From: Nissolia schottii
Taxonomy: Eukaryota; Streptophyta; Magnoliopsida; Fabales; Fabaceae
DNA: 64,000 nt
Assembly (NCBI GenBank): GCA_003254905.1
Contig: QANU01005526.1
Coordinates: 65,887 to 129,886 of the forward strand
Reading direction: 5' to 3'
Shown: piece after piece, positions 1 through 12,267 of the stretch
How the letters are laid out: the number at the start of each line of letters is the position of its first letter
How positions within the stretch are numbered: the first letter of the stretch is position 1
Made by a program: the position numbers and the translations under genes
The notes under the pieces: model-generated
What the model saw: only the letters and a program-made list of their open reading frames with translations
Databases searched by the model: none
What the model was told of the DNA's origin: nothing

Positions 1-587
1 CTCCTCCTCTAATTTTTACTTTATAAATACAAATTTGTTTCATTTTTATTTTCGCGACTATTTCCAATTTTTCAACATCTTTTAAATTATCTCTACACTA
101 GTTTAGCTATTCTCTTCTTTGACAAAAATAAATTCAAGTCAATTTGACTTCAGTTCTTTTCTCAATCACATGTAAAATTTCAACTCCCCTCAAAATCCAA
201 ATATCCGAAATTCTTTATGGAAAATCCAAATTCTAATCCTAATTTCATAATTTCAAATTTATTCCCAAATCAAAATCATTCAAACCTCCAAAATCCCAAT
301 TTTTAAGTTTCTCCAAATTTTCATGTTTCATCTTTTTCATAAAATCAAAATACGCAAACACTTCCATTTTCATTTCCCAAAAATTTTAACATGTCAGTAA
401 AAAATATGGGTATGTCATGTTTCTGGTCTCAAGCTCCATTTGAGAGGCTTATCTGACCCATCTCTCATCGATTCCACTACATTCAAAGTTTTTTACCTAT
501 GATGATGGGCTACATTCTATCAGCCTCAACGATGAGAAAATTAAAAAAGAAGATCCAATAGTCATGGGAAAAAGATAAACTCCCAAT

Positions 588-1309
588 CATGGTTATCAAA
601 CTCGCGAGTTTAAGTAAACTCGTGGAGCCTCCGTAAACTCGGATCGTAAACTAGGATCGTAAACTCGTACGAGTTTACCTATTATTAAAAAAATATTTTA
701 AAAAAATTATTATGCTACAAAAATATATTTAATAAAACTTGAAATTCATAAATACATTTATATCCATAACAAAGCACAAATAAAGATGAAATATATGAGT
801 TCTAAGTTCAATTCATACATAATACATATAACATAATACATAGTATTGACTACGGAACATCACAAGAAGCGAATTTGTGACGATGATGTCTTCAATATAG
901 AACACTAAAGCACAAATAGCAATGCAGAGGTCACGCATCCTGGTGGGAAAGATCCCTGAGCAAAGGATGAAATACATACGACAAGCAACGACGGAGCACA
1001 ACGGAGCACGATTGTAGGCGCAACTGTAAATGATAACTCTAAAATACTTAAATGACCTAAATCTAAAAACTCATAGTTATGGAAAACAATATCAAACTTG
1101 TTTTGTTTCTAAAAAAAAAAAAAAAAAAAAAAACTGCCTTGTGGGTAAACTCGTAAAATCGGGAGTAAACTCGCGATTTTATGCGAGTTTACCCGAGTTT
1201 ACCCGATTTTACCCAGAAACGAGTTTACATGCGAGTTAGCTCGATTTTACAACCTAAACTCGTAAAATCGTCCGATTTTACGAGTTTACACGCGTTTTTA
1301 ATAACTATG
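588..1309. mobile_element. hAT-type MITE, 722 bp, non-autonomous
   Basis: The element is flanked by a perfect 8-bp direct repeat, CTCCCAAT, at 580-587 and 1310-1317. An 8-bp target duplication is the hAT superfamily hallmark. The ends are imperfect inverted repeats: the left begins CATGGTTATCAAA and the complement of the right begins CATAGTTATTAAA. The outer 100-150 bp on each side are dense with GTAAACTCG / CGAGTTTAC and AAAATCG repeats in both orientations, so the ends can fold back. The interior (about 680-1140) is AT-rich with an A-run near 1110-1131 and no transposase. It must have been mobilised in trans. Confidence 0.8.
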
Positions 1310-1317
1310 CTCCCAAT

Positions 1318-2899
1318 AAGAACGTGATTGAATATCTCAATTGATCATGTTGTCAATACTCACTTAAATGTTGAAATATTTTGGAACCTAATTCATACCT
1401 ATTTTAAGGAAAACAACCTTATTTTAATCAAAAAGAGGTGAGTGGAATGAAGAAACGATCCGGTCAAAAGATAGTTAAAAGTAATTCTTAAATTTGTTAA
1501 TTAAAAAAATGGTTAGACATATTTATTTAAACAACGTGATATTTTTTCTCTAATATTATATTATATTATATATTACGATCTAAATACAAAGCAAAGCACA
1601 CAGTAGACCTAGTTCTGCGTGTTCTTTTAAAAAAAAAATGACCTAGCTCATATACAGCTGTGCCGAGTCAAGTGAGGAATTCCTAATCATCAAAGCTGTC
1701 TTTATTTATTTATTTGTTTGTTTATTTGGATTCCCTCTTCCCACATAAATAAGTGTTAAGTTACTCTTAAGTGTTATAAAAACAACTTTACAAACGGATC
1801 ATATGTTAATTGAATGATGACAATTCGCATGAAAATCAATGTGATCTACTTGTAATTCGATGACAACTCACTTTAGACTTTATGTTCTGTTTTCCTACAG
1901 AGATCAGGTGTACATACATAAACTTAGCTTTTAACCCGTCAAACCAAATCGCACATTTGCACTAGCATATGCCCAAAGTCAAAGAGTCTTATAAATTAAT
2001 TTTTCTTTTTTTCAAAAAATATTTATTAATATTTTCAAAATATATATTTGAAGTGGTTCACATGCCAAACAACAAACTCGCATGTTCTTACATTATTTTT
2101 TTTTTTTTACCTTTTTTTGTGTTTTAGTTATATAGTTGATCCTTTAAGAAAAATAACAACTGTAAAACTCTTTTCTAATACGCCTTACAGTAACATTTTT
2201 GTACTGCCACCTACGCAAAAACTACACTAGCTAGAGAAATTTTCTGAAAACTACTCTAGAGTTGGAATTTGTTTCCAAAAGTGCCTTAAAGTAGTCACAA
2301 AGCCAAACAACTACAAAACTAAAACATAAAAAGGTAAAAATGAGTAATGTTAGATTTTTCTAACAAATCTTTTTAAACATCCTCTTGATTATTAAGTGTG
2401 TGGTTGAGAAAATTGTAAAATTAAACTTATTTTAATAATCATTTATTTTAACAATCGTTTTTTTATATAATCGATTATATGAAAATCAATTTATGTTTAT
2501 ATACTTTAGTTGAAAAGTGATTTAAAAATAATCTGTTACATCGAGATTATATGAAAAAATTTTTTTGTTGTGTGATAAATTACTAAAAAAGATATGAAAT
2601 AATTCATTTGTATTATATATTTGGTACTTAAGGTCAATTTAGGAAAACCATGAAAAATCCAATTTTTTAATAATAAAAGCAAACAAGTTTTCATAAAAAA
2701 AAAATGTTCAACAACTAGCTTATGCTTTTTTATATCAAAACAGCTTAAATTTTGCCTTAAAAGCTTTTACTTATTTTTTCTTGTTTTACGAAACAAGATT
2801 GCTTTTGAGCAAACAAATTTTTTCTTTAAAGAAAGTGGTTTCTCATGGTTACCAAATACACTCTAAATAAAGTAAGAGTTAATTACTTTTTATTATCAA
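1318..2899. other. AT-rich intergenic DNA without a recognisable gene
   Basis: No open frame has family resemblance or codon-like structure. The stretch holds homopolymer A/T runs and low-complexity sequence only. Confidence 0.6.
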
Positions 2900-3364
2900 C
2901 TTTTTACTCCTGTTGTCCCTTAGGTCTCGCTTGAGATGCTCCTCTGACTCTCAATTTAGCTCATTTTCTTTGAATTTTGGACCCTGAAACACTTAACCAT
3001 ACATCAAACATGCCAAAGACAAAAATCCAATTATATTCAACCAAATCATGCAATGAAATCACTGAGTCCTAACCTGTCCTAACTAAAAACTACAGAAAAA
3101 GTAAACAAAGATAACTCTTGTTGGAGAGTTATCAAACACCCCCAACTTGAGATCTTTGCTTGTCCCTAAGCAAAGAAAATGAACAAAAAACAGAAAAATT
3201 ATGAATGAACAAATAACTCCCTGCAGATATATGAATTAATAGCTCATAATTCAGGATGCAACTCGTCATCATGGTCATATCACTTAACTTAAAGCAACAA
3301 CATTTCCCTCTTGAGAAATCCAAACCACCAATGTGTGCACATTCATTTTCTCAAAGTAATCATC

Positions 3365-3405
<41 letters not shown>

Positions 3406-4400
3406 GTGTGTGTGTGTGTGAGTTAGAGCCAATTTCCCATTCAGATCAAGTATGCTAATGCTTTAAGGAGAGACAATGAACCCATTCTCTAATATGTTTC
3501 CTTCTTTCTTTTCACAGGAGCTAGCTTTCACTAGGCATCAAAATGACTTAAACAAGGTTGTAATGTTCGGCTTGGGTTGGGGTAGGATAGAAAAGTCTTT
3601 TATGTTTTTCTATCGATTCTTTCAACTTAAGGAACCCGTCTTCTTAGTCTAGCCCAAAGAGGTACCCCCCAAATTACTCTGAGTGTACTGCCCATGCTTC
3701 AACTTTTTCTCTGATTTTCTTAATTGTTGTGGCCTATCCTCTTTTTGAATTCATTTTTTTTAGCTTCCCGACATCCTTTTGAGGTTGAGTTGTGTTGGAC
3801 CACAATGATGTCTCTGTTGAGACATTTCTCCACGCCTTCGGCTTGCTTTTATCCTTATCATTTTCATTGCCTCCTTTTGAAGATCAAAGCATGGGTAGAA
3901 AATTTTCTTCTAGAGGGGCTGGACCTTATGAGGTGAACTAAAAGTTCAAGCTTGAGGGCATGGTGGGATAAAGGGGTCAAGCAAACAACAGGCACATAGG
4001 CTATAGACTACAAGCTAAAAAATATCTGCTTAGGCTCAAATTGGGTAACAAGGGTAATTCATTTCTAGGCAGGCTGTGAAAGCTAATATAAAGGCTCTAA
4101 ATGGGGCCTAGATCACTTCCCTAGATGATGTTTCGCTCGATTTATTTCCATCAAGATCAACTCGGTTCAAAGAATTGTCTCTTTGTAAATCACAACACAT
4201 TGGCACATTCTCAACAAAAGGTACAAATCTGTTGTGCATAATTTCAGACAATTCTTATTAGAACATAAACAACACACACCGGTTTTCAGTCCATCAAGGA
4301 AACACAATTACTAGAGAGTCAAGATCACAACCATATCAATATCATCAAAGTCACAAGCTTATGCAAACATCACATATGACACCAAAAAGATCATTTTCAA
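2900..4400. other. Probable decayed retrotransposon-like intergenic repeat
   Basis: There is no intact reading frame. The wording of the sequence (for example a CCCAACTTGAGATCTTTGC stretch near 3142 and a TGGGGTAGGATAG-type stretch near 3575) resembles non-coding internal parts of dispersed legume LTR elements that I have seen before. No LTR pair, primer site or target duplication is visible, so the assignment is weak. Confidence 0.3.
3370..3420. repeat. (GT)n microsatellite, about 51 bp
   Basis: Nearly perfect GT/TG dinucleotide repeat with one C interruption at 3401. Confidence 0.95.
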
Positions 4401-4596
4401 AATACTATTACAGGACCAAAATCAAAATTAAAGCAATTATAAAGACCTAAGTGATATTTAAAGCTATTTAATATTGAATTTAATTGCTATGCATTAGCAG
4501 TGTAATCATCTAATTAAATAATTTTATATGCATGACTTTTCAAGTAGTAGGTGAGAGAGTCAACCATTTTTATTTACATGGCAAAATTTAAATCAA

Positions 4597-4625
4597 TGAC
4601 AGTGTAAGAAAGTTTTACACTGTCA
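4597..4625. repeat. Perfect 11-bp-stem hairpin
   Basis: TGACAGTGTAA is followed after 7 bases by its exact complement TTACACTGTCA. Such short palindromes are typical of MITE ends or solo remnants. No target duplication was identified. Confidence 0.7.
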
Positions 4626-4912
4626 ATACATAACAACTAAACTTTTTAATAATAATTAGGAAATGAGTATCCCAGAAGTCACTGGAAAAATAAAAATGAG
4701 ATAGAAAATTTTAAAAATGAAAAATGGACAATCTGGAAGGACTTTGTTTTAGATAATAGAAAGGTGTACTCACGGCAGATAAAATTAATTAGCTAGGTTA
4801 AGGTAAAGTGTTTATTTTCACCATTAGATCATTAAAGTGAATAATGAATCACATCTTTAATTTAATGATCTAATGATAAAAATACTTATTTTATCCTCTA
4901 AAATAAAAGATA

Positions 4913-5002
4913 AATGTTATTTGTACACCAATTTTAATATAGACATCAATTGTCTTTTCCCTCACACATTATGGGCTCCACACACATCATACAAATAACA
5001 TT
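4913..5002. mobile_element. Short MITE-like inverted repeat, 90 bp
   Basis: A perfect 13-bp terminal inverted repeat, AATGTTATTTGTA at 4913-4925 and TACAAATAACATT at 4990-5002, encloses a 64-bp interior. It is too short to encode anything. The family and target duplication are unresolved, so this could also be a chance foldback. Confidence 0.45.
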
Positions 5003-5269
5003 TTTGAACATGAAATGCTCATTTTATCCGTGCTTGGCTTTTACTAATAGTAAAGATAACGAGTTCTAGTATTTTTTTTTCATTTTATCACAATTATTTT
5101 TTTTCTTCATTTGTTCAGTTTTTCTAGTTCGTTTTTCTTTATTTATATCAGACACTATTTTGATATAATGTTTGCTTCATTGTTTTCTTCATTTTTTTCT
5201 TTTTGCAAGACGTTATGGATCTCAGAGTTTTCACTTTCGTATTCGTTTGTGCAGTTTTTAGTTTTTTGG

Positions 5270-5690
5270 TTGTTAAAAAGCTTGTGCATGTGTGTAAAAA
5301 ATTTGTGCATTATTATTCCGAAATTTGTTTTTGTCAAATTTTTTAATCTGGTTGTTCAAAAGTTTGTGCACGTGAGTTCCAACATTTTCTTATTTTTCGT
5401 TCTCGTTTTATTTTCGTCTTATTATTTGTTTATGCTTATTAAAAAGTTTGTGTACGTCAGTTCAAAAGATTGTGCATATGCTTTATAATGGTTGCGCAGG
5501 TAATGAGTGAGTTAACGCGCTTAGAGTGTGATTAATAAGCAAGAGATGACGCGACAATTACTTTTAACTATTTAATGCGTTCCAGATCTGATCTGATTTG
5601 ATTCTATATGTAAAAAAAATGTTTGTGCATGTGTATAAAAAAATTTTGTGTAAATGTGTGTAAAAGTTTGTAGTCGCTATACCGTACTTA
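5270..5690 (+). repeat. Iterated degenerate GTTTGTGCA repeats
   Basis: The motif (A)nGTTTGTGCAYGTG with variants recurs at about 5281, 5301, 5362, 5445, 5466, 5621 and 5660, at irregular 20-80 bp spacing, just upstream of the receptor-kinase gene. The same motif reappears near 11030 and at 21600-21690. No terminal repeats are evident. It may be the internal repeat of an unclassified element. Confidence 0.5.
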
Positions 5691-5847
5691 TGACAACAAA
5701 AACCGGTACACTTAGCACTAGTATCTTTTTAATCCTAAAAAGAGGTCGTATGCCATTACTAACATTAATTTACAATAACGATAGCAGCGAATTTCCCATT
5801 AGCAGGGACCACAAGCACCACCGCTGCCGGCGCCCCTATGTCGCTGC

Positions 5848-5854
5848 TATAAAC
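5848..5854 (+). promoter_or_regulatory. Putative TATA box of the receptor-kinase gene
   Basis: TATAAAC lies 155 bp upstream of the start codon. A start site near 5880 would give a leader of about 130 nt that contains the CT and CA tracts. Confidence 0.45.
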
Positions 5855-5894
5855 TCCCACACACAAATAATACCATGCTTGTCTTCTCACGACA

Positions 5895-5897
<3 letters not shown>

Positions 5898-5931
<34 letters not shown>

Positions 5932-5955
5932 ACCCCACACACACATACACACACG
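5898..5955 (+). repeat. (CT)n then CA-rich tract in the 5' leader
   Basis: About 31 bp of CT repeat is followed by CA-rich sequence, 55-110 bp before the start codon at 6009. Pyrimidine-rich leaders of this kind (Y patch / GAGA-type) are common in plant promoters and can be polymorphic. Confidence 0.8.
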
Positions 5956-6008
5956 GCATCATCCCTTTTCAAATGAAGAAGAAGAAAAAAGCCTTCACCT
6001 AAATCCCA

Positions 6009-9000
6009 ATGACACCACCACCACCACCACCACCAACCACCACTCTCACTTTCTCATTTGTCGCCGTTTTCATCATAACCGCTGCTAACGCCCTCGGCTC
6101 AGCCTCTACTACCGCCGTCACCTACGCCACCGCCACTGCCTGCGCCATAGTCGCCGGCGAGTCCGAGAACTTTATCCAGTGCTACCAAAAAAACGAGAAC
6201 TATGCCGTTGCGCCAGTGGTGCTCCCCCGCCTGTCGTTCCAGGCTATATCCGGCGGCCGGAGCTTCTTCTGCGGCCTCCGTTCCGGCGGGTTCAGCCTCC
6301 ACTGCTGGGACACCAATGCGCCAGGGTCGGTGTTTCTACCCAAGAGGATTTACCACAGTGACGTGGTGAAGTTAACCGATGTAACGGTTGGCGATACTCA
6401 GGTGAGAAATATATTTCTAATTATATGTAAAATTTTGTTTTACAATCTTTGGATCATGGATAATTATGTCATTAAAATCCATTCAATCATTATTTAATAT
6501 TTATAAAAGTAGATATTAATTTCATACATTGTCACTCCGTTTTGAAGCCTCTTTGTTCACTCACACGTGAAGAGAAGACAACATGTTAGCTTATCAATAG
6601 CAAAAATTTGTTTGTAATAATCCGGACACAACTTGGATTGAGGAATATCCTCAAGCTATTTTTTCCTTTGTTTTGGAAAGTTGTAGTTGCTTAATCTTTC
6701 ATTAATAATATGGCTCTCTTCCACTTGAAAAAGAAAAAAAAAATCATGTGATACCACCTGTGAGACTTTTAAAACAATGTATAAGTATTAGTTTAACATT
6801 TTGAACAAAGTTACTTAATTGTATGTCTATGTAAAATATTTTTACATTCACCATGTATTGAAATTAAATCCATAAAATTGTTCTTAAAATAATGGTTTAA
6901 TTTTAATATACTGTACATGATTTTTCTTTAACATAGTCATTCAAATATTCAATTATACACAACCAAATCATCATTCTATTTGGCTCTTCTCACATTTAAT
7001 CACTCATAATAATATGTAGACTTTAATTTGAGTAGTGTTATTTGTATTCGCCTTTGCAGACTGATTGTCCAATACATATTTAAGGTCTTGCAAACAAACA
7101 AAAATACATAAATCATTTTTGTTTGCAAGAACTTAAATATGTCACTCAAACAGTCAAACAATAATTTGCTATGTTTAACCAAGAATTACTATATGCACAG
7201 GTTTGTGCCAGAGAGTTGCACTCTGGTGTTGCAAGGTGTTGGAGAGGCGGCAGTGTTAAAAACAAGTTCAAGTTCCATTCACCGGGAGAGGGGTTCCGGT
7301 TCAGAACCATCACTTCCGGGAGCGGTTTCTCTTGTGGAGTACTGATGAAAAACGGGAGAGTTAAGTGTTGGGGTAGTAATGACGAGAGCGGAAGAAACAA
7401 CAACAATGGTGCCAAAGTTGGTGATGGGATTCAAGCACAGTTTGGGAACTTGTCAATGTCAAGTTTAATTGCTGGGGTGTCACATGCTTGTGGCTTCACT
7501 ATTGAAGGGATTCTGGTCTGCAAAGGGAACAATGGTTCTGGCCAATTGGGTTTGGGTGTTAATTGTTATGGTTCACTCGGTCCTTCAGAGTTTTCTGGCC
7601 TTGCTTTGGGGGAAGATTTCACTTGCGCCATTAGGAGAAGCAATGGAACTGTTGTGTGCTGGGGAGGCATAGGTATTGATTTCTGTGGTGATGTTTCTTT
7701 CGAGTCAATTGTTGCTGGCTTGGATTTTGTTTGTGGGGTTACGACTAGAAACTTGTCATTGATGTGTTGGGGTCATGGTTGGGGTGATTTGAATATTGGC
7801 GAGGTTATTCCATTTGGGAATAATAGGGTCCTTCCTGGACCATGTGTTATAGGTGGTTGTGGTGGCAATTGTGCTTCATATCCAAATTCTGATTTGTTGT
7901 GTCATGGTTCCGGAAGCATTTGCTATTCATGCCAGAATGAGTTCCCACTTGCCGTGCCATTGATACCACCGCCGCCACCGACAACACAAGTAGTTCAAGG
8001 TGAAGAAGACAAGAGAAACACGAGGGTGTTTTTGGCAACTTTGGTTGTTGGGTCGATTGGGGGTTTTTCTGGCTTATGCACCATTCTTTATTGTACTTGG
8101 ATTGGAGTCAGAAGAAGATTCTTCTCGAAGGAAAATGTTGTTAATTCCGTGCAAACCCCAAGAAGTGGGTATGATTCCCATGTGGATATGGCTCCAACAG
8201 TGCCTAATTTCCCTTCTAATGCCCCAACATTAGGAGCTTTTTCTAGCAAAAGGCAGGGCTCATCAAAGCACAATGTGGACAAGACTGAGGGCTTCTCATT
8301 ACGTGAACTAGCCAACGCCACAAGCAACTTCTCAGTTGATAACAAGATTGGCGCCGGTAGCTTTGGCAGCGTCTACAAGGGGAGGTTGGATGACGGCCGC
8401 GACGTGGCGGTTAAAAGAGGCGACACGGCCGCGGCCAAGAAGAAGAAATTCCAGGAGAAAGAGACCGCGTTCGATTCGGAACTGGCGCTGCTGTCGCGGC
8501 TCCACCACAAGCACCTGGTGAGGCTGATTGGTTTCTGTGAGGAGAACGACGAGAGGCTTTTGGTCTACGAGTACATGGCCAACGGATCTCTCCATGACCA
8601 CTTGCACGATAAGAACAACAACGTGGAAGGAAATAGCAGCGGCATCTTGAGTTCGTGGAAGATGAGGATCAAGATTGCGCTGGATGCTGCCAGGGGAATT
8701 GAGTACATCCACAAGTACGCGGTGCCGCCGATCATCCACAGGGATATTAAGTCCTCAAACATACTATTGGACTCAAATTGGAATGCCAGGGTTTCCGATT
8801 TCGGGTTGTCGCTTATTTGGCCTGATGAGACTGGGAAGGAATTGGTGCCGACCAACGCAGTTGGGACGGTCGGATACATAGATCCCGAGTACTATGTCAT
8901 GAATGTGTTGACAACAAAGAGTGATGTCTACGGTTTTGGAGTTGTTTTGTTAGAGCTTCTTACTGGGAAAAGAGCGGTGTTCAAAATTGAAGGCGATTGT

Positions 9001-9276
9001 GGCCCTTTGGGGATAGTGGAATATGCAGGGCCTATGATAGCATCAGGGGAATTTTGTAGCGTGCTGGATGCAAGAATTGGAAAACCTGAAGAGGTGAATG
9101 AGGTTGAGTCACTTGAGCTTATGGCTTACACTGCCATGCATTGTGTGAGATTGGAGGGAAAAGAGAGGCCTGAGATGGTTGAAATTGTTGCCAATTTGGA
9201 GAGGGCTTTGGCAATTTTTGAAGGCAGCAGTTCTAGCCTCTCTGTTGCTTCATGTTCTCATAGATTTGTTCGCTAG
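6009..9276 (+). CDS. CRINKLY4-related receptor-like Ser/Thr kinase (CCR3-like), 822 aa
   Basis: Exon 1 is 6009-6401 and exon 2 is 7201-9276; the phase-0 intron runs 6402-7200 (GT...CACAG). Seen in the protein: a proline/threonine start and hydrophobic signal peptide (about 1-27); an extracellular cysteine-rich half with repeated VxCWG-type units, as in the seven-bladed propeller of CRINKLY4 proteins; a short TNFR-like cysteine stretch before the membrane; a transmembrane segment near 407-430; and a kinase domain near 495-790. Key kinase residues are intact: glycine loop GAGSFGSVYKG (from 515), VAVK lysine 536, HRDIK aspartate 646, DFG aspartate 664 and DPEYY (692). It should therefore be an active plasma-membrane kinase. 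Family members act in epidermal and cell-identity signalling. ATG 6009 is chosen because it gives the signal peptide. Length fits Arabidopsis CCR3 better than CCR4, but which paralogue it is remains open. Confidence 0.93.
6611..6743 (+). mobile_element. Probable LINE 3'-end fragment inside the kinase intron
   Basis: A frame here reads DTTWIEEYPQAIFSFVLES, which resembles the last residues of the RNase H domain of plant LINEs. It is followed by a LINE-like 3' UTR (AATAATATGGCT..CTTCCACTTG) ending in an A-rich run at 6727-6743. This suggests a severely 5'-truncated insertion in the same orientation as the gene. Confidence 0.4.
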
Positions 9277-11668
9277 TTGATTCATGAAAAATTCTTTTAT
9301 TTTTTATTTCCCTTCCTCACTTTGATTCCTTTCTTCTTTTGTAAATTTATTCTTTTTGGGTTATAAATGTGTGAACTTCAGTTTATATGAAACACAAATC
9401 AATTGAGGTGTAAAGGTCCAATTTTTCATTTTTGTATGTGGTTGTTACTTTAGTATACACAAGAGAACACACAATGGAGAGATTCTAGTTTGAATGGAAA
9501 AGCAATTATATGTAAAATAAAAATATGTGATACAACTTGAAATTGGTTCTATGATTTTGCCACTATATCTTAGTTGAGCAAATATAAGAAGACATCAGCA
9601 GTAGAGATTTTGAAGGTATTACAGACTTTGCTCAATTATTTTAACCCTCCAAAGAAGTGAGGCAAAAGAAAAGCCAAAAGGATTGGTGGTCAACAGTGAG
9701 ATTACTAGTTGTGAGATCAAGCAATAATCATTTTCCTAATCATTAGGACAAAAGTTATAATTGATGGTAAAGCCACAATTTATTTTCTAATAGTAATTTA
9801 TTAGAACTACTTCAATCAAAGTTGCATACATTATTAATATTGTTCGTTGAGATGCTAAGCACTCATATCATGAGGAACAAGGGACAAGTTGACCAAATAT
9901 TTAAAATTAATGTATAAGCACTCAAATTCAGATTTGAATCCTGATGCATTGGTTGAAAAAATAATGTACTAAACAAGCCAAAGGGACCTACATAAAAAAA
10001 ATGGATAAAATACTATTTTTGTTCACCTTTGTCATTTTTTATCCAAAAATTTATTTAAAATTATTTATCATTTGATTAGATCAAGAAAATATTCAATTTT
10101 TTTTCTAATTATATGTATCTCTTGTTCTCCAATGACATCTAAGTAACTACTATAATACTAATTGTTCAAGGTTAATTTAGTCTACATATCTTAAATTTTT
10201 TTTCTATCTTAAGACTAACTAAATGTTTTCTTAATTTGGGTGTTAGCAACAACAAAAACTGGATGGAGGTAGGAAAAGATATTATATAAGATAACTTTTA
10301 ACCAACATGCAATCGATTGGGGGTAATAAATACTCTTTTTCTTTAATTAATAGTCTTGAATTTGAGTTTTAGGTATGAAAAAATTAATGCTCAGAGGGCT
10401 CAATTCCTTATAAAATCTCAAATGCTAGAAAATAATAATAATAATAAGAAGAAGAGGAGGAGGAAGATACCTTTTAAATCAAGGTTCACAACATTAAACT
10501 CTGCGCATAAAATTCAGTTAAAAGAAACAGGACTTTCTTCTCAAACCGCCTAACCTTCCCGGGCATTTTGGATTGTGTAGCAGTTTTAAAGGATTTGGTA
10601 TGAATTAATAAGTGAATGCTTGCCTCACAATCTTAAAATCTTTGTCTAATTTAATTTTAGCCTCGTTGGCACGGAGCATGCATAACCATAATTAATTAGC
10701 GTTAAGAGAAGTCATAATCTGCCAAACTTGATAGTATCACAACAACTTCCGAGCACATTAATTTAAGCCCCCATTTTCAACGAAACCAGCAGCCTTCATG
10801 CTTAACACGCAACAAACAGGCGGTGACCATCTGTCCTATTATTTCTAAATCTAATATAGATTTGTTTCGTGCATCTCTTTGGTTGAAATTAAATTTTACT
10901 AATTTACCAGTTCTTGTAGGAATTAATATTTTTGACAATTTGTTTTTAATTCGACTCCTTTTGGCAACTTGAGTCAGACTAAACATTATTGAAATTAGAA
11001 ATGGGCGATGATTTTTCTCCTTTAAAAAAATGTTTGTGCATGTCATCATTAATAGATAATGTGAGATTCATACATGAGATAAATAATAAATAAATTAATA
11101 ATAAAAAATTACACATAACTTCACGCGGTAAAAATTTTCATTAAGATTATTCTTTAGATTAGAAATGAATTCTCTCTGTTACTAGATCTCATCATTAATT
11201 TTGACCACTCTCTCTCTTTCTCTCTCTGTTTTTTTTTTTTTTGGTTCACCACGACTCTCCTTTCTTTATCACTACTTGCACGAAGATTATCATATCATGA
11301 AAAATTCTAAGATCTTATAAACGAATCTTGTGCCGTTAGAGTGAATTTGGAAATATTAGTAGTGGAGCTTACCAAATAAATAGTGGAGATGACATGTGGA
11401 GAAAATAAATTTTCCTCTCGATAGGGGAAAGAATCTCTCATTCATAATATATCACGGCGACCGCCTCGTTTGAAATGTTATCCGTTAGAAGCATATAATA
11501 TGTTTTTGCTCTAGCTATATATCTTGGCGAACTGAACAAGTTAGAGAACTATAAAAAAATAGAAAATTAAGCGAACGAAGGTTGTTAGTTGTTAGGCATT
11601 CACATCATATATGTGCCCTACCTACATTATGAGCTATAACGCAATTTATTAACCTCTTATAAATTTAT
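9277..11668. other. Intergenic region without a recognisable gene
   Basis: The first 150 bp are probably the 3' UTR of the kinase gene (T-rich, with AATAAA-like AT-rich sequence). Beyond that the DNA is AT-rich. A GTTTGTGCA motif occurs near 11032 and a CT tract near 11210-11230. Short open frames such as the one ending at 11049 show no family resemblance. Confidence 0.55.
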
Positions 11669-12186
11669 GGCTTAAATATGATTCAAATCATTGAAATTTG
11701 GTTTAAGTCTCTAAAAATATTTTTGTTTGGTTTTAGTTTAAACATATAAGAAATTACTTGATTTTAATCTTGCCATTTGATGCACTCTGTGGTTTTAGTC
11801 TTTATCGTCAATGAAATTTTGTTAATTACTGACGTGGCAAACATAGTGTCATATTCATATATGTGAGCAAAATAAACCCACCCGACCCCTAACTCAGCTC
11901 GAAGACGACCCATAATCCGCAATTTGACCCAAATATTTGGCGGTGGGTGGATCGTGATTTAAGACAAATTCAAGTCAAATAGCGAGTTATGACCCCAAGT
12001 TATTGGTAGGATGATTTTGCTTCCATGGCACTTCATTAGCCACCTGACCACGTTAGCAATTAACAGAGTCTCACGAGCAATCAAGACTAAAATCATGTAA
12101 TTTTTGAGATTTTTAGACCAAAACCATTTTTTTAATGACCTAAACCAAATCTCAAATTTGTTAGAGACCTCAAACATATTTAAGCC
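11669..12186. mobile_element. Mutator-like MITE, 518 bp, with long foldback ends
   Basis: The left end starts GGCTTAAATATG and the right end is its complement, CATATTTAAGCC. The two arms remain alignable, with gaps, for about 180 bp each and share phrases such as GATTTTAGTCTTG and TTGGTTTARGTC. The flanks TAAATTTAT (11660-11668) and TAAATTTGT (12187-12195) match at 8 of 9 bases. A 9-bp duplication with long inverted repeats indicates the MULE superfamily. There is no coding capacity. Confidence 0.82.
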
Positions 12187-12222
12187 TAAATTTGTAAATT
12201 TGTCATAGGAAAGAGAAAAAAG

Positions 12223-12223
<1 letters not shown>

Positions 12224-12265
<42 letters not shown>
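12224..12265. repeat. (AT)n microsatellite, about 42 bp
   Basis: Uninterrupted TA/AT dinucleotide repeat next to the Mutator MITE. Confidence 0.95.
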
Positions 12266-12267
<2 letters not shown>

